A program made the translations under genes and the position numbers. DNA of 19,112 nucleotides from F1-120-MAGs023 sp038228615 (lineage in GTDB: Bacteria > Actinomycetota > Acidimicrobiia > IMCC26256 > PALSA-610), in contig JBBRPC010000052.1 in NCBI GenBank assembly GCA_038228615.1, forward strand, positions 1-19,112. Reading direction: 5' to 3'. Of this stretch, positions 1 through 7,957 are shown piece by piece. Under the pieces are notes generated by a model. It saw only the letters and a list, made by a program, of their open reading frames with translations. It was not told the DNA's origin and ran no database searches. Positions within the stretch are counted from its first letter, which is position 1, and each line of letters begins with the position of its first letter.

Positions 1-57
1 AACCGATCTTTGGGCTGCGCTGGCCGAAGTTCGTTCCGTGGCGGTGAAATCCCGAAA

Positions 58-2136
58 CTAAGACGTGCGAGAGTCGTCGATCGCGTCCGTTGCAACTGGC
101 TGCGGTGGGGCCGGGGCTTCCCCGAGGTCGCGTGCGGAGGTGAGGCTCCCAACCGGTGGGTAACTCGTGGTCCCATCAGCGTGGATGATGCGGCGAGGGC
201 CGCCAGCTTTGAAACCCAAGGCGTCGTCGACGAGTTTGGTCACTTCGGCGCCACTGATCGTCTCTCGCTCCAGCAACGCTGCGGCGATCGCATCGAGGCC
301 GGGCCGATATTCGCTGAGCAGCTTGGTGGCACGATCCTGCTGGTCGCGCAAGATGCGCTCGCACTCTTCGTCGATGACGCGAGCCGTCTCGTCGGAATAA
401 TCCCGTGTGTGGACGAGGTCTTCGCCAAGGAACACTGCGCCTTGCGAACCCCAAGCCCGGGGGCCAATGCGGTCGCTCATACCCCACTCACGCACCATGC
501 TGCGAGCAATCTCTGTGGCGCGCACAAGGTCGTTGCTCGCACCAGTTGATTGCGAGCCGAAGACGACCTCTTCGGCGACGCGTCCGCCCATGAACACCGT
601 CAGCGCGTCGTTGAGAAAATCGCGGTCGTGTGAGTAACGCTCTTCTTCGGGAAGCTGCTGGGTCATTCCCAACGCCATCCCGGTTGGAAGAATCGTCACC
701 TTGTGGACTGGATCGGCGTGTTCCAAAACGTACGCGAGGAGCGCGTGCCCACCTTCGTGATACGCGGTGTGTTCCTTCTCCTCGTCGTTCATCATGATGG
801 AGGGTCGCTTCAGACCCATCAAGACGCGGTCGCGTGCATTTTCGAAATCCTCTTTGTGGACTTCGGTGGCACCGCGACGAACGGCGAACAGTGCAGCCTC
901 ATTGACCAGATTTGCGAGATCGGCACCGCTCATCCCAGGGGTGCCACGCGCGACAACATTCGTGTCGACGTCGGGAGAAATCTTCTTGTCGCGAAAGTGC
1001 ACGTCGAGGATTTCGTGGCGTTCTTCTTGAGTTGGCAGTGGCACGATGATCTGACGGTCGAACCGACCGGGACGCAGCAGCGCTGCGTCGAGCACATCAG
1101 GACGGTTCGTTGCGGCCATCATCACGATGCCTTCTGTGGCCTCGAAGCCGTCCATTTCGGCGAGCATTTGATTGAGGGTCTGTTCCCGTTCATCGTGTCC
1201 GCCGCCAAGTCCGGCACCGCGTTTGCGGCCGATCGAATCGATCTCATCCACGAAGATGATCGCGGGACTCTGCTTCTTTGCGGTTTGGAAGAGGTCGCGA
1301 ACTCGCGCCGCGCCGACGCCAACGAACATCTCCATAAAGTCGGAACCGGTGACCGAGATGAACGGCACCCCGGCCTCTCCTGCCACGGCGCGCGCAATCA
1401 GCGTCTTGCCGGTGCCTGGAGGACCCACCAGCAGCACGCCCTTGGGGATCCGTGCGCCGATCTCTCGGAATTTTCCTGGTTGTTTCAAGAAATCAACGAC
1501 CTCTTTGATTTCTTCTTTGACCGGACCGTACCCAGCAACGTCGGCGAAGGTGGTCTTGGGTTTTTCGGTGGTGTACACCTTGGCACGACTTCGCCCGATG
1601 TTCATCACCGCGCCCATGCCCTGTTGGGCACGTCGGCTCATGAAGTACAACACCCCACCGATTAATAGAATCGGAAATACCAGCGAGATGATTGGTCCCC
1701 AGAAGTTCGAGGACGGCGGCTTGTAGTTACGTGAGACGTGGTGTGCATCGATGAAGTTGACGTCGGCCTCGTTGAGCCCGCCCTGCTGTCCGTCGGTGTT
1801 GAACTGCTTGATGCCATTATGCGCTGCGGCTCCGGCGGCGGTGAATTCTCCGCTGATATGACCGCTCGCTGCGTCGTATTTGATGGCGTTGACTTTGTTC
1901 GCCCCAACGGCCTGGCGAAATGCTCCGAATTCGAGCTTCACCGAATTTGACGTCGAGCTGAACGATCCATTCGACATGATGACGACGAACGCGAGCGCGA
2001 TGACTCCGAGCACGATCCAGGGAGTCCAGCGGTTGCGTGCCCCGCCGCCCAGCGGATTCCGCGGCGGCATGGGTGGGCGCGTGGGACGATTCGGAGGTTC
2101 CGGTGGACGCCACGGCTCCTGCGGATTGGGACTCAT
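58..2136 (-). CDS. ftsH: ATP-dependent zinc metalloprotease FtsH
   Basis: Membrane-anchored AAA+ protease that extracts and degrades misfolded membrane proteins and short-lived regulators. The 692-residue protein begins with a Pro-rich cytoplasmic stretch (about residues 4-30). A first membrane segment (about 38-54), a small extracytoplasmic domain and a second membrane segment (about 145-166) follow. The AAA+ module has Walker A GPPGTGKT (238-245), Walker B FVDEID (D297, E298) and the second-region-of-homology signature RPGRFDR. The peptidase carries the zinc motif HEGGH (460-464), where HEAGH is the more usual form, and the probable third zinc ligand D536 in the GASNDL segment. The ATG start is supported by AGGAG five bases upstream (2142-2146). 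Length and architecture are normal for actinobacterial FtsH. It is divergent from the CPBP protease gene. The 57 bases beyond its stop contain no visible start codon on this strand. Confidence 0.98.
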   Translation of the reverse strand: MSPNPQEPWRPPEPPNRPTRPPMPPRNPLGGGARNRWTPWIVLGVIALAFVVIMSNGSFSSTSNSVKLEFGAFRQAVGANKVNAIKYDAASGHISGEFTAAGAAAHNGIKQFNTDGQQGGLNEADVNFIDAHHVSRNYKPPSSNFWGPIISLVFPILLIGGVLYFMSRRAQQGMGAVMNIGRSRAKVYTTEKPKTTFADVAGYGPVKEEIKEVVDFLKQPGKFREIGARIPKGVLLVGPPGTGKTLIARAVAGEAGVPFISVTGSDFMEMFVGVGAARVRDLFQTAKKQSPAIIFVDEIDSIGRKRGAGLGGGHDEREQTLNQMLAEMDGFEATEGIVMMAATNRPDVLDAALLRPGRFDRQIIVPLPTQEERHEILDVHFRDKKISPDVDTNVVARGTPGMSGADLANLVNEAALFAVRRGATEVHKEDFENARDRVLMGLKRPSIMMNDEEKEHTAYHEGGHALLAYVLEHADPVHKVTILPTGMALGMTQQLPEEERYSHDRDFLNDALTVFMGGRVAEEVVFGSQSTGASNDLVRATEIARSMVREWGMSDRIGPRAWGSQGAVFLGEDLVHTRDYSDETARVIDEECERILRDQQDRATKLLSEYRPGLDAIAAALLERETISGAEVTKLVDDALGFKAGGPRRIIHADGTTSYPPVGSLTSARDLGEAPAPPQPVATDAIDDSRTS

Positions 2137-2141
2137 TAACG

Positions 2142-2146
2142 CTCCT
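2142..2146 (-). promoter_or_regulatory. Shine-Dalgarno site of ftsH
   Basis: AGGAG on the minus strand, five bases before the ATG at 2136. It fixes the ftsH start and leaves the Pro-rich N-terminus in the protein. The ATG also overlaps the TAA of a short open frame (TAATG). Confidence 0.75.
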
Positions 2147-2271
2147 GATCGGCGCCTTCCTCCACCGGAAGGCGCAGTGAATAGTTCGCATCGTAGTGGT
2201 CCGCCGCTGAATTGAATGCGTCGGCCAGTCTCGTCACGGTGCTCAGGTACTCCGCCGGTACCCTCGTGGCG

Positions 2272-3030
2272 ATGTCAAACCCGACGATGCCAATGCCCCA
2301 ATGGCAGCCGCCTGCGGCACCGCATCCCAAGGTTCGGTGGGGATTTGGCGATGCCGCGTGGGCCGTCATGGCTGGCATTGTGTTTTCGGCGGTTGTCGGA
2401 TTGATCATGATTGGGATCCGATATCCGCACCTCGCGAGTGGAACGCTCCCGAAAACCGACGCGATCGATAGCGCCGTGACGGCTGTGGCCCAATTCGCAG
2501 CGATGGCCCTGTTGCTGTATCTCACGGTTGGGCGCCGCGGTCGGGGTTTGCGACGCGAACTCGGATTGATGTTGCAGCGCAGCGATGGTTGGTGGATCCT
2601 GGTTGGGATGGCGTCATCGATCGCTCTCGGCGCGGTGTCGCTGCCGATCAGTTCCCTGTGGGATGATGGTCACCACGGCAAACAGCAAATCGGTGAACAA
2701 GTCCGCAACTCCTCGAGTTGGGCTCGTGTGTTGCTCGTGATCGTGGTTGTGTTTGTTGCCCCCGTTATTGAGGAATCGATCTTTCGAGGTGTCGTGTTGC
2801 GGTCGGCGCTGCGGCGGATGTCGGCTGGTCCGGCTGTACTTGTCAGCGGAGCGACCTTTGCCACGTTGCACCTGCTGGATGTCACGACGTTCCCGGCCCT
2901 CCCTGCACTGTTTGTCTTAGGGACTGGGTCGGCGATCGTTGCGACGCGCAGCGGGAATTTGAGTCGTTCGATCTATCTTCATATGGGTTTTAATCTGCTC
3001 GGCGCGATCACGTTGCTCAACCTCGTGTAA
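2272..3030 (+). CDS. CPBP family intramembrane glutamic endopeptidase (Abi/Rce1-like)
   Basis: Polytopic membrane protein of 252 residues from the chosen ATG. It carries the three motifs of the CPBP/Rce1 family: EESIFR (E167, E168, R172), F196xxxH200 and H237xxxN241, all within or beside hydrophobic helices. Family members are intramembrane proteases. Some process prenylated or secreted peptides, some confer bacteriocin immunity, and many bacterial ones have no known substrate. A Pro-rich, Met-rich N-terminus precedes the first helix. The frame opens further upstream at a TTG (2212), but the added 20 residues have no membrane or domain character, so the ATG at 2272 is preferred; no clear ribosome site distinguishes the two. 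It is divergent from ftsH with a very short gap. The substrate cannot be told from the sequence. Confidence 0.9.
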   Translation: MSNPTMPMPQWQPPAAPHPKVRWGFGDAAWAVMAGIVFSAVVGLIMIGIRYPHLASGTLPKTDAIDSAVTAVAQFAAMALLLYLTVGRRGRGLRRELGLMLQRSDGWWILVGMASSIALGAVSLPISSLWDDGHHGKQQIGEQVRNSSSWARVLLVIVVVFVAPVIEESIFRGVVLRSALRRMSAGPAVLVSGATFATLHLLDVTTFPALPALFVLGTGSAIVATRSGNLSRSIYLHMGFNLLGAITLLNLV

Positions 3031-3157
3031 CCGTTGGCCACCCGATTCGATGCGCTGGCAGCGATGCCGCCTAGGCACTTCGGACCTCATTGCGTTTGAG
3101 CCTTTAGATGGTGGCGTTCGACACCGATACATCAACCACAATGGGTGACATCTGGCA

Positions 3158-3163
3158 GGGAGG
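3158..3163 (+). promoter_or_regulatory. Shine-Dalgarno site of the zinc-ribbon gene
   Basis: GGGAGG placed five bases ahead of the ATG at 3169. It decides this start over the upstream in-frame GTG at 3145. Confidence 0.6.
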
Positions 3164-3168
3164 CTGAG

Positions 3169-3336
3169 ATGGCTTGCACAGGATGTGCGAACGCTGACGT
3201 AATCGCAATTCGGATGCGAATTGGTACCGAGGACGTCGTATTCCGACGTTGTAGCCGGTGCGAAAGCAACCAATGGGCGACGACCGAAGGTGAAATCTCG
3301 CTTGACGAGATATTGGAGCTCGCTCGCGCCAAATGA
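3169..3336 (+). CDS. small zinc-ribbon protein
   Basis: A 55-residue protein with two CxxC knuckles (C3/C6 and C28/C31) about 21 residues apart, the layout of a small treble-clef or zinc-ribbon fold. Its C-terminal part is short and acidic-helical (EISLDEILELARAK). The ATG is chosen because GGGAGG lies a few bases before it (about 3158-3163); a GTG at 3145 in the same frame lacks such a site. Function is unknown. It could be a nucleic-acid-binding adaptor or a structural partner for a neighbour. It lies just upstream of the GT-C-like gene on the same strand, separated by the 13-bp repeat array. I do not recognise a named family. Confidence 0.8.
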   Translation: MACTGCANADVIAIRMRIGTEDVVFRRCSRCESNQWATTEGEISLDEILELARAK

Positions 3337-3352
3337 AATGGCCCAACGGGTC

Positions 3353-3410
3353 GGGGCCAATGAGTTGGCCCAATGAGTTGGCCCAATGAGTTGGCCCAAT
3401 GAGTTGGCCA
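3353..3410 (+). repeat. 13-bp tandem repeat array between two genes
   Basis: Three perfect copies of TTGGCCCAATGAG (3365-3377, 3378-3390, 3391-3403) are flanked by degenerate copies on the left (GGCCAATGAG, one C shorter) and right (TTGGCCA). Each junction is palindromic: GGCCAA-TGAG-TTGGCC at 3355-3370 is a perfect 6-bp stem with a 4-base loop, and the other units form the same stem with one bulged C. The array fills most of the gap between the zinc-ribbon stop (3336) and the GT-C-like start (3456). It could be a slippage-prone minisatellite, a cluster of operator sites, or a structured RNA leader. Confidence 0.9.
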
Positions 3411-3455
3411 GGACTGTGCGCCGCTGACACCGGCATCTGAAGACACGCGCGTAGC

Positions 3456-6302
3456 GTGCGGAGGATGTCGGTCATTCCGCTTGTTGATGAACGCGAAGAA
3501 CAAGCGGTTTGGGAGTGGTCGATCGGGTTCTTCATCGTGATTGCCTGCTCGGCGTGGGTCGCGTATCGGCTGCATGTCGTCGAAGTGCATTGGCACGGTG
3601 TCATTCCGCACGTCTCCACGCTCGTGTTTCGCGACACCACCACCAACGGTGGCGATATGGGCGCGCACGTGTATTGGCCTTGGTTCCTCGAACATCATTG
3701 GTTCTTGCATGGGCGCGTCGCCGGGTGGTCGCCGTCGTGGTATTCGGGATTCCCGATGGGTCAGTACTATTTCCCGTTTCCGGCGGTCCTGACGTCGCTC
3801 TTTGATCTGCTGCTGCCGTACAACGTCGCGTTCAAAATTGTGACGGTGTTGGGCCCGATCTCATTGCCGGTCGGGGCGTATGTTCTTGGCGACCAACTCG
3901 AATTTCCATGGCCGGCGGCGCCCCTCACATCCGTCGCGACCCTCTACTACCAATTCGAATTGCGCAGGGTCGGTACCGATAACACGTGGACGATCTACGG
4001 CGGCAATCTCGCGAGTGGCTTGGCTGGGGAATTCAGCTTCACGCTCGCGCTTTCGCTCGGTTTGTTCTTCCTTGCAGCTTTTGTCTTTACGTTGCGAACG
4101 GGTCGGCGCGCCTGGGTTCCAGCCTTGTTGCTGGCATGCTGTGTGACTTCGCACATCGTTGTCGCGATGGCGATGGCATTTCTTGGCGTGGTCGTGTACC
4201 TCCACTACAGACCGCTGCGTACTTGGCGGCTCGCGCTTCCGATCGGAGTCGTTGGAGCGCTCCTCACGATGGTCTGGTCGGTGCCACTCGTCGCAACCGA
4301 GCCGTACACGTCGAGCATGCGCTACGAAAAGGTGACCGAATATTCCGACTGGATCTTCGGGCCGGGGCATCATTTCGCTCTCCTTGGGCTTGTCCCGTTG
4401 CCTAAACCGTTGTGGCTCTGGGGTCTGGTACTGGCGGCGGTCATCGGTGGAGGATTTTGGCTACGGAAGTGCACGCTGATCATTGCAATCTGGGCGGTCG
4501 CGTTCGGGATCGCATTCGTGGCTTGGCCGCGCGATCTTGCAGTGTGGAACACGCGCTTCATTCCCTTCTACTTTCTGTCCCTCGCGTTCCTCGCAGCGCT
4601 TGGCGCAACCGAATTGTTGCGCGCGCTTGGCTACGTAATTCGCGCGATCAGCGACTGGAATGTTGAGGGCGCCCGCCAAGACAGGATTCGTGAATGGCGC
4701 TCGCAGGGTTCCGGTGAAAGCAACGCAACGCACGTTACGCAGGCCGATGCCGAAGCTGGTGTTGGATCAGCCCGCGCCGATGGGGTTCCAGAGTTTCTGG
4801 CGCGAGAGCATGGTCGGGAACAGCGACGGCGACGGCGTCTCACGATGTCGATCCCGATCGCAGTCGGCCTCGTGCTGGTGACCGGCGTGGCAGCGTATGC
4901 CGCCGATGAACAAGGTCGCGGTGTGGTGTCGTATTGGGCGCACTGGAACTATGAAGGGTACGAAGCGAAAGCTGCGTTTCCTGAATTCCGATCGATCATG
5001 GCCGACATGAAAACACTCGGTCGCTCGCGCGGCTGCGGGCGCGCGCTCTGGGAACCTTCATCGGGTGATCCCGACGCGATCAACAACTACGGAACGTCGC
5101 TTGCGCTCGAATTGCTTCCGTATTACACGAACGATTGCATCGGATCGATGGAAGGACTGTATTTCGAAAGTTCAGCCACCAAGGACGCCCATTTTCTGAC
5201 GGTGAGTGAACTCGCCCAGCACCCGTCGAACCCCGTTCGAGGGCTCGACTATGGATATACCAGCGACTTTGCGTTCGGCGTGCAGCACGCGCGGATGCTC
5301 GGTGTCCGCTACCTGATGTTCTGGACACCAGAGTCGCAAACGTTGGCGCGAAATTCATCTGAGTTGCAGCAAGTGCTCAACATCAAGGATCTCGACAACC
5401 AGGATCCGAAGGGCTGGCAAGTGTTCGAAATTAAAGACTGGTCGCTCGTTGAGGGGCTCGCGGTCGAGCCCATCGTTGTGAAATCGAGTGATGGCACAAA
5501 GACGGGCTGCTGGCCGAATAGCAGCGACCTCGCGAGCACCGAACGCGACACCAACCTCAACGCCTGGGAATGCGTGACAGATCCTCAGTGGATGGACGCA
5601 AAGGCTCTGGCGCAACCGATTGCCGAAGACGGGCCACCGAGCTGGACGCGCGTCACGGTGAAACCGCGACGCCTCGTCCATGCGACAGTGAAACAGACGA
5701 TCGACAAAGCGAGCGCAACCGAGGAGGTGACGCGACCAGTTGGCCCGTCGGTGCTCGAACCGATCTTGAATCACGCTCCGACGCCAATCACTCCCACGAG
5801 GGTCACGAACATTCGCGAACGTGTGGATTCGTTGAGTTTCCACGTCGATGAGATCGGCAAGCCAGTTGTCGTGCGAACATCGTTCTTCCCGAATTGGGAG
5901 GTTTCGGGCGCGCGCGGCCCGTGGCGGCTCGCGCCGAATCTCATGGTCGTGATCCCAACGCGTCACGATGTTCGCCTGAACTACGGCCTCACCGGTCCCG
6001 ATTGGGTCGGCAGATTCGCGACACTGTTCGGCGCGTTGTTGTTAGGACTCATGATTTGGAAATTCTCACAAGCCCCGCTCGCGTGGACCGCGTCGTTCCG
6101 TCGATCTGGTGACGAACGGCCAGCCCCCGAATCGGAAGGTCGCGAATCGGAAGGTCACGGGCCAGCAGGTGACGGGCCGGAAGGTCACGGGCCAGCAGGT
6201 GACGGGCCGGAAGGTGACGGGCCAGCAGGTCGAGGGCCACCTGGGCTCGCACCCGAAAGCGTGCACGGCGTATTGGAACCGGAGCCGCCGGGGCTACCAT
6301 GA
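3456..6302 (+). CDS. large polytopic membrane protein, putative GT-C type glycosyltransferase (PTPS-related membrane family)
   Basis: A 948-residue membrane protein. The N-terminal half has many hydrophobic helices, beginning at about residues 22-37. The first extracytoplasmic loop holds an acidic-aromatic stretch GGDMGAHVYWPW (D67), resembling the first-loop Asp of GT-C glycosyltransferases, which use polyprenyl-phosphate sugars. A charged, Arg-rich insertion (about 400-465) precedes another helix. A large soluble, probably extracytoplasmic domain follows, then a last helix (FATLFGALLLGLMIW) and a low-complexity Gly/Pro/acidic tail (about 895-940). The annotation resembles proteins called 6-pyruvoyl-tetrahydropterin-synthase-related membrane proteins, a name unlikely to describe the function. 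Start: GTG at 3456 or ATG at 3465; GGAGG abuts the latter too closely to be a normal ribosome site. The next gene is manB, which suggests mannose-linked glycan synthesis. The donor and acceptor are unknown. Confidence 0.8.
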   Translation: MRRMSVIPLVDEREEQAVWEWSIGFFIVIACSAWVAYRLHVVEVHWHGVIPHVSTLVFRDTTTNGGDMGAHVYWPWFLEHHWFLHGRVAGWSPSWYSGFPMGQYYFPFPAVLTSLFDLLLPYNVAFKIVTVLGPISLPVGAYVLGDQLEFPWPAAPLTSVATLYYQFELRRVGTDNTWTIYGGNLASGLAGEFSFTLALSLGLFFLAAFVFTLRTGRRAWVPALLLACCVTSHIVVAMAMAFLGVVVYLHYRPLRTWRLALPIGVVGALLTMVWSVPLVATEPYTSSMRYEKVTEYSDWIFGPGHHFALLGLVPLPKPLWLWGLVLAAVIGGGFWLRKCTLIIAIWAVAFGIAFVAWPRDLAVWNTRFIPFYFLSLAFLAALGATELLRALGYVIRAISDWNVEGARQDRIREWRSQGSGESNATHVTQADAEAGVGSARADGVPEFLAREHGREQRRRRRLTMSIPIAVGLVLVTGVAAYAADEQGRGVVSYWAHWNYEGYEAKAAFPEFRSIMADMKTLGRSRGCGRALWEPSSGDPDAINNYGTSLALELLPYYTNDCIGSMEGLYFESSATKDAHFLTVSELAQHPSNPVRGLDYGYTSDFAFGVQHARMLGVRYLMFWTPESQTLARNSSELQQVLNIKDLDNQDPKGWQVFEIKDWSLVEGLAVEPIVVKSSDGTKTGCWPNSSDLASTERDTNLNAWECVTDPQWMDAKALAQPIAEDGPPSWTRVTVKPRRLVHATVKQTIDKASATEEVTRPVGPSVLEPILNHAPTPITPTRVTNIRERVDSLSFHVDEIGKPVVVRTSFFPNWEVSGARGPWRLAPNLMVVIPTRHDVRLNYGLTGPDWVGRFATLFGALLLGLMIWKFSQAPLAWTASFRRSGDERPAPESEGRESEGHGPAGDGPEGHGPAGDGPEGDGPAGRGPPGLAPESVHGVLEPEPPGLP
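6153..6242 (+). repeat. 15-bp in-frame tandem repeat encoding a GxGPx tail
   Basis: Six consecutive 15-bp units alternate between GGTCACGGGCCAGCA-like and GGTGACGGGCCGGAA-like forms. The 30-bp doublet 6153-6182 recurs exactly at 6183-6212. The units are in frame and encode pentapeptides GHGPA, GDGPE, GDGPA and GRGPP at the C-terminus of the GT-C-like protein (from about residue 900). Further partial units with GRESE character lie just upstream. The tail should be disordered and may vary in length between strains. Confidence 0.9.
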
Positions 6303-6303
6303 C

Positions 6304-6323
6304 CGGGCTCTGATCTGAGCCCG
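6304..6323 (+). other. intercistronic hairpin
   Basis: CGGGCTC (6304-6310) pairs with GAGCCCG (6317-6323), a 7-bp stem with a 6-base loop just after the GT-C-like stop codon. No T-run follows, so it is not a canonical intrinsic terminator. It may stabilise or attenuate the transcript before manB. Confidence 0.4.
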
Positions 6324-6365
6324 CGCCCGGAATGGGCTGCGGATCCTTTACCCGGCGAGGTTCCG

Positions 6366-7703
6366 GTGTCGCTCGACGCAATTTTCAAGGCATATGACGT
6401 TCGCGGGATTTATCCCGACGAAATCAACGAGGACATCGCTCGCCGCACCGGCAACGCGTTTGCGCGCTTCACCGGTGCTCCCGAAATTGTTGTTGGCTAC
6501 GACATGCGACCGTCGTCGCCCGGTTTGGCAACGGCGTTCACTGAGGGGGCGATGAAAGCAGGCGCGGATGTCATCAACGTCGGTCTGTGCTCCACTGACG
6601 TTGTGTACTACGCGTCGGGGCGGTTCAACGCGCCAGGCGCGATGTTCACCGCGTCGCACAACCCGGCCCAATACAACGGCATCAAGATGTGCCGCGCTGG
6701 CGCTGCTCCCGTTGGCGAAGACACGGGCTTACCCCAAATCAAAGCGACGGTCGCGGCCGGAACAATCGAAAAGGCAGCGGTTGCGGGCACGTTGCGCGTG
6801 GTTGATCTGCTCGATGATTTCGGATCGCATGTTCGGAGTTTTGTTGATACCGCGGTGCTACGGCCGTTGAAGGTAGTTGCCGACACCGCGAATGGAATGG
6901 GCGGTCTCGTTGTACCTCGCGTGTTCGCTGGCCTGCCGTTTGCTGTCACCATGCTGTTCGAAGAACTCGACGGTACATTTCCCAACCATCCAGCCGACCC
7001 GATTCAACTTGAGAACTTGCGCGATCTCAGACGGGTCGTTTTGGAAACAGGTGCCGACATTGGGTTGGCGTTCGATGGCGATGCCGACCGCGTCTTTCTC
7101 GTCGACGACAAGGGCGAGCCGGTGTCGGGCTCAACCACGACAGCCATTGTCGCCAAGGGTATTTTGCAGCGCCACCCCGGCGAAACCATCGTGCACAATC
7201 TGATCTGTTCGAAAGCCCTTGATGAGGTCATCCTCGAAAACGGCGGCAAACCAGTGCGCACGCGAGTGGGCCATAGCTTCATCAAACAGGTGATGGCAGA
7301 AACCGGGGCCATCTTTGGCGGCGAGCACTCGGCGCATTACTACTTTCGCGACAATTGGAAAGCCGACAGCGGTTCCATCGCCGCGATGATGGTGCTGGAA
7401 CAGTTGAGTATCACTGGGATGTCGCTGTCGGAACTGCGCGTGCCCTTCGAGCGTTACTCCCAATCAGGGGAAATCAACTCGAACGTCACCGATACCGCAG
7501 CCAAGATCAGCGAGGTCGCGGCGGCGTATTCCTCGGCAGAACAGGATCGCCTCGACGGCCTTACGGTCGATGCTGGCGATTGGTGGTTCAATCTGCGTCC
7601 ATCGAACACCGAACCGTTGCTCCGGTTAAACCTCGAAGCCTCCGATCGCGCCGCGTGCGACGCTCGGACGGCTGAAGTGTTGGCCGTCATTAGAGGAGAA
7701 TAG
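6366..7703 (+). CDS. manB: phosphomannomutase/phosphoglucomutase
   Basis: Alpha-D-phosphohexomutase of 445 residues that interconverts mannose-6-phosphate and mannose-1-phosphate (or the glucose equivalents) in the cytoplasm, feeding GDP-mannose synthesis. The active-site phosphoserine loop TASHNP carries S97. The metal loop is DGDADR (237-242). The sugar-recognition loop GGEHSAHYYF and the C-terminal phosphate-binding loop RPSNTE (411-416) are intact. It starts at GTG 6366 with GCGAGG five bases upstream (6355-6360). Length is typical. It is followed after 8 bases by the Trm112-like gene and then the isomerase, so these are probably co-transcribed. The GT-C-like gene 63 bases upstream may use the mannose product. 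The sequence alone does not settle preference for mannose or glucose; context favours mannose. Confidence 0.93.
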   Translation: MSLDAIFKAYDVRGIYPDEINEDIARRTGNAFARFTGAPEIVVGYDMRPSSPGLATAFTEGAMKAGADVINVGLCSTDVVYYASGRFNAPGAMFTASHNPAQYNGIKMCRAGAAPVGEDTGLPQIKATVAAGTIEKAAVAGTLRVVDLLDDFGSHVRSFVDTAVLRPLKVVADTANGMGGLVVPRVFAGLPFAVTMLFEELDGTFPNHPADPIQLENLRDLRRVVLETGADIGLAFDGDADRVFLVDDKGEPVSGSTTTAIVAKGILQRHPGETIVHNLICSKALDEVILENGGKPVRTRVGHSFIKQVMAETGAIFGGEHSAHYYFRDNWKADSGSIAAMMVLEQLSITGMSLSELRVPFERYSQSGEINSNVTDTAAKISEVAAAYSSAEQDRLDGLTVDAGDWWFNLRPSNTEPLLRLNLEASDRAACDARTAEVLAVIRGE

Positions 7704-7711
7704 AAATCGTT

Positions 7712-7948
7712 ATGGCACTCGACCCGAAACTGCTCGACATTTTGGCCTGCCCCCAAGACAAAGGTCCGTTGCTCTATTTTGCGGATGAGGGAACCCTGTA
7801 CAACCCGCGCCTCAAGCGGCGCTACGAAGTCAAAGACGACATCCCGATCATGCTGATCGATGAAGCCACGACTGTCGACGACGCCGAAGACAAACGTCTG
7901 GTTGCCAAGGCCGAAGCGAACGGCATCAAACCCACCTTCTCGGCATAG
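7712..7948 (+). CDS. Trm112 family protein (YcaR-like)
   Basis: A 78-residue protein of the Trm112/YcaR family. The start MALDPKLLDILACPQDKGPL is typical, with a Cys at residue 13 in the first knuckle. The RRYEVKDDIPIMLIDEA segment is the family signature preceding its hydrophobic partner surface. Eukaryotic and archaeal Trm112 activates several SAM-dependent methyltransferases. The bacterial relatives are mostly uncharacterised, and the second cysteine pair is missing here, so zinc binding is doubtful. AGGAG at 7694-7698 lies 13 bases before the ATG, inside the manB 3' end, so initiation is probably coupled to manB. The gene is packed between manB and the isomerase, as in other actinobacteria. 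Confidence 0.88.
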   Translation: MALDPKLLDILACPQDKGPLLYFADEGTLYNPRLKRRYEVKDDIPIMLIDEATTVDDAEDKRLVAKAEANGIKPTFSA

Positions 7949-7957
7949 CGCGCGCGG

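Noticed and set aside
1..57. Start of another gene downstream of ftsH
   Set aside because: The minus-strand sequence after the ftsH stop holds no ATG, GTG or TTG before the window edge.
703..1665. 320-codon open frame on the plus strand
   Set aside because: Antisense to the conserved AAA+ and peptidase core of ftsH.
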